Positions 1-10,900 of a stretch of 64,000 bases of DNA are shown piece by piece. A program made the translations under genes and the position numbers. The notes beneath the pieces are model-generated. The model worked only from the letters and a program-made list of their open reading frames with translations, was not told the origin of the DNA and did no database searches. The stretch comes from Saccharina japonica (Eukaryota; Sar; Phaeophyceae; Laminariales; Laminariaceae): assembly GCA_008828725.1 (NCBI GenBank), contig MEHQ01002595.1, forward strand, positions 1-64,000, given 5' to 3'. Numbering within the stretch: the first letter of the stretch is position 1; each line of letters opens with the position of its first letter.

Positions 1-439
1 TTTAGAGGGTTTGAGGTCCATCTAAACCTTGTACTATTTATAGTACCAGGTATGTATTATCTGGTACGCTGTAGAGTCGCTTGTTTTGTCGAAAAATGAT
101 CTGCATTTTGTCGCATGGCAAACAAAAAGAACACGCCATACCGGTATTAATAATGCTTGTAAATTGTTAATTATGAGGGGGCATGCCAACGCCAATGGAG
201 CGCATTGAAGGAGGCCGTTTTTAACCTTTGGCTAAGAAACCTCTCCATGGCGGGGTTTGTCCGGCTTACTGCTAGACTTGATTATTTCTTGAGAATGGGT
301 GCGTTCTACACGAACGAACTTCAGTATAATTAATTGCATAGCGCTCGTTTTCTTAGATTGCGCCTTCTTAATTGTAGAGTGTTGCAGCATCAGTACTACT
401 TCTTCCTGCTGTATGCGGGGTTGCAGCTGGCCGTGAGGC

Positions 440-935
440 GCACATGCAGCAACGCCGACTACTCTACGTACTACGTACTTGTAACTACGAGCGTATTACC
501 TGGTAGAACACAGCAGTACAGGACACATATTTGCATTTTAAGAAAACGAGCAGTAGAAAGGCAGGCTGAGAGATACAGGAAAATAAGAAATTCCGGAGGC
601 TTTGAACTCTATTGAACAAACAGCAGTAACGCCGACTACTCAACATATTTACAACTACTACTGTAGTATCTGGTATATTACAGCATTACAGGACAGATAT
701 TTGTTTTTTTAGAAAACGAGCAATAAGAAGGCAGGCTGAGATATGCAGGAAATAAGAAATTCCGGAGGCTTTGTACTGAAGTGAACAAACAGCAGTAACG
801 CCGACTACTCAACATATGTACAACTACTGTAGTATCTGGTCTAATACAGCAGTACAGGACAGACACTTTTATTTTAAGAAAACGAGCAATAAGAAAGGCA
901 GGCTGGGGTAATAAGAAATTTAGGAGTTAGTCTAG
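440..935. repeat. Tandem repeat, three diverged ~170-bp units
   Basis: The motif AACGCCGACTACTC recurs at about 451, 628 and 798 (spacing 177 and 170). Each time it is followed by an ACAGCAGTACAGGACA-like stretch, then an AAAACGAGCA...GGCAGGCTGAG stretch and AATAAGAAATTCCGGAGG. A related fragment containing AATAAGAAAGGCAGGCTGAG lies in intron 2 of gene C near 57,000, so the unit belongs to a dispersed family. Small ORFs across it look like by-products of the repeat. Confidence 0.75.
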
Positions 936-1297
936 AAATCCTGTTTCTTAATAACCTGGTATCGGCCTCAGGCCGTATCATATGTATGTGTACGTATACG
1001 GCACGCAGTCAGTCAGTCTTGCTGCGCGCCAGCTGCATATCGCAAGCACACACACGCACCGAACATCCACAGGCCTACACACAAAAACTGGGCCACGAGT
1101 GAGGGCAGACCGAGTGTCATGAAGTGTGGCAGTTGAGGGCTATTTTGTTCGGTGTTGGTATCATACGTACATGTACGACGGACGATAGGCCATCAGATAT
1201 CTGCTGCTGTGATATAGGAATATTGCAATTTCTCTAACTTTTAGCGATTACAAAAAACAATCGATGGAGAAATTGTAAGTATCATATTAAACGCAAA

Positions 1298-1357
1298 AAG
1301 TAAAAAAAGGGCAAATGGGCACGTGCCCTTTTTGTGCCCATTGCCCTTTTTTTACTT
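1298..1357. repeat. Near-perfect inverted repeat (hairpin)
   Basis: The arm at 1298-1322 pairs with 1334-1357 with a single one-base bulge, leaving an 11-nt loop (GTGCCCTTTTT). It lies about 0.3 kb upstream of the conserved promoter block of gene A. It could be a tiny fold-back element or an RNA hairpin, and nothing else identifies it. Confidence 0.7.
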
Positions 1358-1590
1358 GATAAACAGGAAAAAAAAAAAATCAGTGACCAATTCACCCCCT
1401 CCCCATCGGGTAGCCCCACCGTGCCAGCCGTGCCACCACTCACGAACACACAGGGCTGGCCAGGGTTGTCCCCGAGGTCCTCCACAGGCCATAGCCGAGC
1501 GCAGAAGGCGCAAAAGCTTTTTGAGCTCTCACAATCGAGTTGACACAGTGACCGCACCGAGGTGATAAAAGTCACTGGGAAAAGCAAGGT

Positions 1591-1790
1591 TTCCATGCAG
1601 TTTCGGTTGTTTTTCGACGTCCGGGGCGCGGGGGGCGGGTAGGCGGCGAAATTATCCGTCATGTCCCGTGCACCTTTCCGCCTTTCCGAGTTTGCGAGTT
1701 GACTGTTTTCATCCAAGCACCGCACGGTCGAGGGGCCATAACTCTCAATAGCTAGGGCTACGGTACAGAGGTGCCAGTGACTGTTGAGTA
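1591..1790 (+). promoter_or_regulatory. Conserved upstream block of gene A
   Basis: This non-coding stretch is shared with genes B (about 25,166-25,330) and C (about 55,970-56,145), each time 180 to 350 bp before the start codon. Shared landmarks in order are TTTTCGACGT-CGGGG, a GGCGGCGAAATT box, TAGCTA-GG, and GTACAGAGGTGCCA. Conservation among duplicated but otherwise drifting flanks suggests the core promoter or 5' UTR. Stop codons interrupt all frames, so I do not read it as protein-coding. The transcription start is not determined. Confidence 0.6.
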
Positions 1791-1807
1791 GAGAGTTGTT
1801 TCTCCGC

Positions 1808-1890
1808 GGCCTCCTGTTGCTGTTGTTGCTGCTGCTGCTGTTGCTGTTTGCTGTGGGTTGTTGCTGCTGTTGCTGTTGCTGCGGCTAGCC
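1808..1890. repeat. CTG/TTG trinucleotide tract in 5' leader of gene A
   Basis: Imperfect (TTG/CTG) triplets run up to about 50 bp before the start codon. Genes B and C carry short CTGCTG runs at the corresponding place, so the tract is an expansion in copy A. On the minus strand it reads as a Gln/Thr/Ala-rich ORF, which I treat as spurious. Confidence 0.7.
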
Positions 1891-1942
1891 TCGTCCGTGC
1901 GAAATAGGCCGCATTCCTCAGGCCGGCGGGCGCAATCGAACC

Positions 1943-4900
1943 ATGAAAACGGAAGGCGAGGGCACGACAAGAAATACCACAAATACCACAGCTGATCTGC
2001 ACAAGAGCTGTGACCGTTGTGGGCTTAAGAAGAGGAGATGCGGTGGCGGGCACCCATGCCGGTAAGTTCTACCAGCGTGTTTGAATTGGCATTATTTCCA
2101 ATACAGCAGCAGTAGTACGAGTACGTACAGCAGTACAGGACACCTACTGCTGTAATAAGAAACAGGAAATCTGGTCCAGGCTGGATTTCTTATTTGAGAG
2201 AGGGTGATTTCTACACTAATTTCAAGATAGCGACTCCCGAATTGCTCATTTTCCTCTAAATCTCAGCCTGGCTTTTGTTATTAGCCTGTTTCATATCAGG
2301 TTTCCTGTACCACTTGTTGCTGTACTGCTGGCTGTTGTGGTGTAGTGCTATACCGGTATTGCACGGATGCTCCCAGTTTCCTCCATACGTACCTGACCTT
2401 GTACCACGGGTATATGTCTTCCGACTGTAATGTCGCAGCATCGAGTACATTTCTACTCCGAGTCGTATAGTGCAGCACTGGCGGCTTACACTGCGAGTAC
2501 TGGAAGTATGAGCAGCACTGATGGCAAATACTGTCTGTGAGTCGTTGGAGTAAGAGCAGTACATAACCCCGGGTACGAGCAGTACTCGCAGTACACACAT
2601 CTTACGTAGAGTAAATACTTATGATACGTATGATACTGGTATACAGTATTGAGACTACGCATTGGACCCGGAAATGCTGCGAGTATTTACTCGCAGTATA
2701 TACTCCCAAAATACTACCAGTACCCCCCCCCCCCCCGCCCCCTGAAATAAGTTTGCTCCAATTCCCACTATTAACAGCAGTGGGGACGTCTGTAGTTGTT
2801 TTCTGCAGAAAAACATACCATGCTCCGATTGAGAGCATTTTGGTACGGGTACTTGCAGTACACGCTGTACAGAACCAGCGGACGAAATACGAAATACTGC
2901 CAGTACTTGCAGTACCCGCAGTACAGAGGCCGGGAAATGCGTACAGAGGGTATATATACACAGCAGTTTCGAACGCCGAAATTACTGCGAGTCCGGAAGT
3001 ATCTGCAGTACTGAGCCTGACCGAGCCTCGAAATACTGCTACTCGTAGTACTCACAGTATTTGCATTATATGAACCCGAAATCCTGCGAGTACACGGAAG
3101 TACCTGCAGTATTCTATCTCGGAAACTACTTTTACTCCGAGGTACTGGGAGGATCTGTGCAACACCTCATTATACTCCCCAACTCCCAACTCCTACTTTC
3201 ACTGCTTGAATACCCACGTACATGTTTTTTTTTTTGCGTGTGTTCGTTACTGGTAAAAAAACTAGACTGCGGTCGGATTGCAGTATATCTACAGCAGTAC
3301 TGGATCTATTAATAAGAAGAAACTGGCTAATATAAGAATAAATCCATGCTGAAATTTAGAGGGAAATGCAAAATTCGGGAGTCGTTATCTTGAAATTGGA
3401 GTGGAAAGCATCCTCTCTCAAATAAGAAATTCATCCTGGACCAGATTTCCTGTTTCTTATTAGGTGTCCTTTACTGTATGCACTGCACGTAGCGGATAGT
3501 TGTCTCTGGTATCTGTGTTATCTTGGCAGTTAACCGCCTGCAGGGCCCGCCAAGCACCCCGATCCCTTGCCGAACAAAATTGAGGGTCGGCAACAGCAAG
3601 TCGGGGGCCGGCGACAGCCAGCAAAACACATGTTCGAAGATGTGGTAAAATCTCCCCTCCAGTAACTCGAGCGGCAATATATTGATACAGTCAGTAGCGG
3701 TCATTACTTTGTGTGAGTCGGTGGAAGGTGCAAACAAACCGAAACCAGTACCTGGTACATACAACGTAACGGGCGTTGTTTGTGGATGTGCTTCACAAAA
3801 ACATACCAGGTAAGGAAAGAAGTGTACGTATATTTTATAGTAGAACAGCAGTAGTTCTGATACGTTTGTATAACGTGCTGTGGGTATACGAGTATAGACG
3901 TCTATACTTAAATACGGCAGTTTTATCCTGAGCGGGCTGGGTCGATAAATTCTCCCATCTCTCAGCCACTCTCAGCGCCTTATTGCCGACAAGAAAATTG
4001 ATTCTCAGGGATCGATCCTCGAGTTCTTTTAGGTCAATTTGGAGATATTGTGGACGTGGAGTGTCTCATTATTTCCTTATTTCTTTATTTTTTGTTGTTC
4101 CGCGCTGAACTTCCGGCTTAGCTTTTCGTGCACGACGGAGCTCTCCGCGGTTGCAAGCCTCCCATTGCACCAAGTTGCGAGCGTCCTCTGCCCTCTGCCT
4201 GCTCTAAACAATTCTTCTATATGCTTCCTTGAGCGAGCACGGCGGGCGGCGTATAGGCGCCCGCGGAGCGCAGCCTTGTATGTACCATCCGATACTCGTA
4301 TACAGCAAGCACGCCCGTGTGCGGCTGGGCGGTTGATGGCCCTGCTGCCTGTTGCTGCCCTCATCAGCTGCGATACAGCAGTGTGCGCGCCGCGACGCTG
4401 GGTGCGTGTGGCTGGCCGACTGTTCTGCCGTATGTTGTGTGATGTCTCGAATCTTGGACGCCGCTTTTTTTATTCGCTCTCTTGGTGATGGCGTTGTGCC
4501 AAAAGTAGGGATACCTTGGAGAGTTACAGCGGGGGCTGCAGGCGGTTCGGAAAGGGTCCTTAGTTTTTGGGCGCGGTCTAAATTATAAGATGGTATTAAA
4601 AGCTCGCATTCGCTTCTAATTAGTAGTTGATTCGAAATGGCACCATTAAACCACAGCTCGTTACGAAGAGTACCGTACTTGTACTCTAATATACTGTACC
4701 AGTACCACAGTAGTACGAGTAGTACTTATTTTCTTCCATCGAGACGCTGCTGTGTAGTCTGTGTTTGGGAACATGGGCTAGAATTCGGGAACATGAGCTA
4801 TAATTGATGTGATACTATAATTATCAAATGTGCATACGCACCTTGCCTAGAGTACGTGTAGCATACCCTGTGACGTTGGTCCTGCCAGGTATTGCTACTG

Positions 4901-7900
4901 CTGTACTGCTAAGTGAGAGCCAAAGGTGCCGTGGAACGAGTATATACGGTGTATTTGTGACAAAGTTGACTGAATCACACGCACTTGCTTGTCGCCTGCC
5001 GCCGTGTACATGATCGGGCCCTTGTTTATACCAGACGCTGCAGTCGATTAGGAGGCACGTGCACCTACAGCAAGCGCAGGCCACGCCCCCAGCCTTCTCG
5101 GGCCGTTTCTGTGGTCTCGGCGAGTGACAGCAACATGAAGATGCAATCGTCTTTGCAAGCTAGAAACGCTTTATCGGCTGCGCTTCAGCATTACGGCAAG
5201 GTGTCATTCAAAAGGTGAGTCTATAACATACAGCAGTACTGCCGTGCTATTAAGCTTTTTTATATTATACTAGGTATACGAGCCGGTCGCTCCGGCGGTC
5301 TGGTGACGGCTCCAGAAACCACCCGCTTCCTAACGATCATGTACTTATCACACTTTTCAAAACTCGCATAGGGTACGTCGATTTAGTTGTTGTCGCTATA
5401 ACATAATCAGTGTGCGCGCTGTGCGCGGCGTATAATGCGTGGTCGGTGCGCCGAAGTCCGGCTCCTGTTGGCCCACACCACAATCCACAAGCCACCGATG
5501 GCGATGAGTCCGGTATTGTACGACGCATAAACACATGGGGCACCCCTACTGCAACTTCTATCGACGAACCGACCAGGATTTAGAGAGAGAGCTGTATGTG
5601 AGGGGCTGCCCTGCTTGGTGCCCTCTGAGGGTTTCCAGCTCATGTGAAGCTATTTTTAATAGGGGGATTGACCAGGCGTTACCTGTGACCTCTCTCTCTC
5701 TCGACTGTTGGCCTGAACACACGAGGAGAGTCAAGCAAAACCGTCTCTAATGCCCGGTCCACGAAATGCGCCACAATTCAAAACTGGGAGTCGGACTTAT
5801 AAGTATATCGCAGCCCCGTCTCAACCCATCGTCCCCGGCGCGGGCTTCTCTGTGACCCCCCCATCCCCTGCCTCGGAGGGGTTGCAGTAAAGCATCAGGA
5901 CTACCGTACTGCGGTGTTTCTTGATAAATAGACCAAGCACGCCACTATTATCGATTCGCTCAGCAGAGCCACGGACGGATCACCCCGCCCCGAAATTAAG
6001 AAGCTTCGCAGACGTGCCCCTACACTCCCCCTGCTGCTGTATTAAGAAGTTGCTGCCGTGCTGCTTGCTGTACTGCTCGCCGGCGCCCAGCCCAGCCTAG
6101 TTGAGCTATGAGGGTCGGTCGCGATATGGCGGCGCAAACAGATCATCATTGCAGGGCCTTTCTAGGCTGGCGTTGAAGTCTCGAGTTCGATTCTTCGCAT
6201 GGAAATCTGGTTTCTCGCGAGACACCATCTGCTACCGAAAGTACTTGTTAACAGATTGGGTAGTCACAATTCGACTCGTGTTTACGAGGAAAGAAATGGT
6301 TATACGCATGTCTCGATAGAAATGCAAGGCACGTGCCGCAGTGGCGAGGGGAGATAAGTGTCTGTTTTATGTTCGCGGATCTGGTTTACGACTAGGACGG
6401 AGCAGGAGTAAAAAGGGCGAAGATCGTGAATAGGATAAGTAACGAAGATGAAAACATGAAAAGCACGAGCAATTTTTCCTCAAGAGTTCCTGCTCTTCTC
6501 GTCTCTCGTCCCATTTTTGTGCATATGTTATCCCGTAATATTGTACGTACTGCAGCAGTAGTATGAAAGGGGCACACATAGATACATACATGCATGGTGC
6601 GTACATATATGGTACTTGGTGTCGACGTCTTACAGCAGCAACCCTCGTATGTACCTGGCAACAGAAGTTGTGCTTTCGTGTTCCCGGAAAGCTTGCCCGG
6701 GCTCGGTTGTTTAGGACATACTTGTATACTGTATACGAAGTATACTACTGTAGTTATATAAATATGCCAGTGACGTATATAATATGATACCAGGTAGCAG
6801 AGGGTAGGGTGAAATGGTATATGGTGCAAGGTGCATTTACAGCAGTAAGCATTAATATGTGTTACGACTAAGATCGTGTTTGTATTTTCGACATCCTTAT
6901 GCAAGCTTTGATTTTGTTTTCTCGGGAAAGTGTGTTGTATTGCTCCCGGGAGGTCAGGCAGTACTTACAACTGCATCGGGAATTCAGTGATCTCTTATGT
7001 TCTGTATTAGTGTCAGTTATCTTCTTATATGTTTTAAAACAGCCGCGTAAATGGTACGAATATCGCTGCGAGTGTGGCAACAACGTTATTTTTTACTGTA
7101 CGGCAAAAAGTAACCAATACCTGGTAAATTTTATTGTTGTAGATCATATAATTTACTGAGCTGACTACTACCCCAGTAGTTTTGTTTCGGGTACACAAAC
7201 CATCCTGAGGGCGCTTTAGTAACACCAGGCATGTGCAAACGAATGTTTTTACTTTGCTCAGCCGTGAGCGTTTGTGATTTTCTTCGTTTCACCCACCGCA
7301 CCACCACTAGCATGCTGCCAGCACAATCGAACTGACCACCATGTAGAGCATCCATTTTCTTGACCGGGTCCTTCCGAAATGTCGCAATTGACTCCTCGCC
7401 GGGCTCAGGTGCAGGCTAAGCCCGTCCCCAGCGACGGGCCTTGTGGGCATGCAGGAGAACATGTTCTTGAGCGACTACTTCGGCTGCGTCGGATTCCTGC
7501 CGTTCACCAGTCAGAGGTGCGGCAACCAAGTTGGTCTGAGCATGCTATCCGGCCAAGTAGCTGTCGTGGTTGAATGCTTTGCAGGAGCTTCGAACCGAGC
7601 TCCTCAATCGGCTGTTGGCGACTACTGTTCATAAAGTCACTCATTGTTGTCCTATTGCCATTCACCATATGGAGGTGTTTTTTGTTTGTTTTTTGTTTTG
7701 TGTAAAGAAAAGTGCTTAGGCTACGCTGCAACGGCTGTCCGCCCTTGTGGCAAAGGTTTAGCGGGATATGAAAGCGCGTCTGGGTTGTAAATAGCACCCG
7801 ATATATGTTGTCGAGGGTTTCTATTACGGAGGACTGTGTAAAAAGGACCAAATATTGTTCGTAAAACCAGGTAAATATATAGGTTTTTATGTGTATCGTG

Positions 7901-10900
7901 GGTCCTATTTACTATGGTCCCCCGTAATATTAATATTGCTTGTCCCGACATTACCCTTTCCTCGGCATTTCGGGTAGCGGGATCGAGCGGTCCTAACTGG
8001 CATGTCACAGTCATGTGCAATGCCACGTGTCTTACGTCGCTCTGTATATCCTTGCCCCTAATTTTCCCGTCATCAGCAACATCCGCGGAACGCTGGTCAA
8101 GATGTTTGCTGGCCCGGTTTCCGTCCAGAATTCGGACTCAGGGGACTACTCGACAACAGATCAGCACTTCGACACGGTTATAGCGGCAAATGGCGAGCTT
8201 CCTGTGGACCCCTCGACTTGCGTCTTCTGGTGCGCAGTCGCCCTCGGTTCGCTGATGAAGGGCCGACCAATCAAGTCGGTGAGGAACGGTGCACATAACA
8301 GTATACTGCTGTGTATTGTGTCGCCAGCACAGTATCATCGCGACCAGACTTACAGCAGTGTCAACTCTTTCCCGTGGTAGGTGGTAGGAAAATGTTCGAA
8401 GAATTTGCTCCACCGTAGAGCTGTCCATCTCAGCTAATTAAGCTAAACCGGCTGTTTCCCGCTGCTGTGACAGGTGGAAAAGTACTCGCGTTTAGCTAGA
8501 GAGGCGTTGGCCAATGTTCGTGGCCCCCCGAGCGCCGAGGTAGCAAGGTGAGTCTGAGACATCGTCGCCCTGGGCCTGTCGCCGATCGGCGCGATGTCGT
8601 CTCGTTGGTGGCTCATGATGAGGGTCTTGTCGATAACAATGCCCTAACACCACCTAAATACGCGGCAAATGGAAAAAGGGCGTTACGTGTTTTTGTTATT
8701 TGCTCAGCATTACAAAACCGCGGCAAAGGACAAGGGTAGGATGGTTTTGAAGTGCAAACCGAACGCATTTGTGCTGTGTTTCTCGGAAACGAATGCCGCG
8801 GAATTGACCAGGGCAGTATGAGAGTAATGCCGCCTTATAGGAGTGGCGGCTTATTTCCTCAGCTCCTCACATGAGGAACTCTAGAAGTCTCGCACGAAAC
8901 ATGACTTCGAAGAACGTTTGTGCCCGAAGTTTGTTCAAGATTTGTATGCGCTACTCCAAAAACAATTACGGAAGTGAAAGTATCTAACGGGTAGTTGAGC
9001 TCCACCGGTCATAAGGTATCGCCTTAGAAGGCAAAAGAGTGCAATCTCTACCGTGGGATGAGTCATAGGATAAGCGTTACAGTACGTGACAGATGTAAAG
9101 AATCTCTTATTTTTGGCCAGACCGGAATTTGTTTATGTTCGATTGTGTGTGTTCCACACTATTTCCAGTACAAAGAGGTCGCATTTTTGTTTTCCCCCCA
9201 AAGGATCAGTCTTAAAGTGTTTATTATCAGATTCTTAACATCTGTCGCGTACTGTATCGTGACCATACCGATTGAGCGATGACAGTCATATCGCCGAGGA
9301 GTCCCTCGGCTATTGCAACCTACAAGGTGCTAAGCCCCAGATAGCCCCATACCAGGTATAATTTATCTAATATCGGTCGTGACAGTTTTTGCCTCTATTC
9401 GTAGCCGTAGCAGGCCTTGTCTTGAATTCCACAATATACCTATGTTTAAATACACCCCCCCCCCCCCCCCCCCTTGTTGTGCTTCGTACCTCGTGTATTC
9501 GTGTCTCGCAGGGCATGGGCTATCTTGGCATATATGCACGACTCCTGCGGAGACCACGTGAGAATAAGCCGCACGTCAGAGTGAAGTTGGAGTGTTTTTA
9601 CCCACTGGAAGTACGTCAGCTAAGAGTAGCAGTGACCTGCGGGTTGTCATCAATAACAAAACAAAATGTTAGTGCCCGGCATACAAAAAGCGAGTCCCAA
9701 CAGTAGACCTGTGTATTGGAACCAAAAAACCCATTGATATCATGAGACATATATGCATACATTGGTATGTAGCCGAGCGACCTCCTAAACCTTTTCAGTG
9801 TTATGCCCAATCCAGCGCCATGTTGTAGATTTTTATATTATGTTTTGCCAAAAATATTTCTGAGTTAACTGTATCTCTTACAAACCTGTCAAGCCATCTA
9901 CTCCTGCGCTGGGTGCCCCGTTATGCTTACCTGAGCATTCGGCAGCATTCGAGCCTGCCTTTGTATATCGTCTACGGAAGTATCAAGGTGAAACTGAAAA
10001 TCAATATACAAGTATATATCCTACCAGTATTATAACATTCGCCAACGTGCATACACTTCCTGGCGTTGGCACACAGTAAACCAAACCATCTGTTTGTGGT
10101 ACTGACAGCGAATCAGGTGTGGTGGAAATCAAAACGGATGACCCATCCGTGCCTGCCACGACCATAACACAAGCATCAACCCGCCTGCCCACCAGGACAA
10201 CTTCCACGTGTTCCTCCAACGCGCCAAGGAGATACTGGGCGACCTTCAAGAGGAAGGACGCGAAATCCTGCCTGTGGTAAGAATCGAAATACCTTTGGAC
10301 GGGTGATGTTGTTGAAGGCTCATTGCCTTCAGTTTGTTGACTTGTTGTGCTGCCCTTGTAATTGCATCCTACTGCAGTCCACTGCTGTTCGAGTGCCTAT
10401 CTTGTTCGCTGAAATATTTTCTGCCGTGCCCTACAAAGTCTACTGCCGAACGACCCCAGTAGTTGGTGGTGATTCATCCGCACCATAGACCCTTGCGCTC
10501 TGTATGTTGAAGTATAAAACGAACGCTGACAAAAGAGAGGAGGCGTTATCACTGGACTTTGTCGCAGAAAGGCAGGCGCGTGGACACCTCACGTTTTTCC
10601 TATTCAGCCGCGTAGTTCAGAAACAAAAACAGCCAAAAAGTGCGGTGTCGGAATGAGGCGTGTCCTGCCGTTTAGCTGCTGCGCAATGCTTTCAGCGTGA
10701 ATTTGAGTCTGCGTCCATTGCAAATATCTAGCCGTGCCACAACACGCGGGGCTTGTCCACTGTTGGTCGGGAGGTTGTCCCTAATTTCGCGGGTGGTGGC
10801 GTGTGTTGCACTCTCAACAGGGACTTTCCGACGTGGTCAAACACGGAGAGACCATCAAGCTATTTCTTGGAGACGTTAAAAGGGAAGAGGTGGAGTCATT

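Larger units (their letters stand above)
1943..5214 (+). other. Gene A exons 1 and 2: split zinc cluster
   Basis: Exon 1 ends in phase 2 two bases after Cys4, and exon 2 (from 5035) supplies the third base plus RCSRLGGTC, completing Cys5 and Cys6. Neither exon alone encodes a zinc cluster, so a search of unspliced ORFs would miss the domain. Intron 1 is about 3 kb and holds a composite inverted-repeat element. Confidence 0.88.

Noticed and set aside
4039-4488. 149-codon ORF in intron 1 of gene A
   Set aside because: No conserved motif, open on the opposite strand too, and no counterpart in the introns of B or C.
6160-6210. T-loop-like GAGTTCGATTC as a possible tRNA
   Set aside because: No pairing T-stem, no D-arm or anticodon arm at the right distance.
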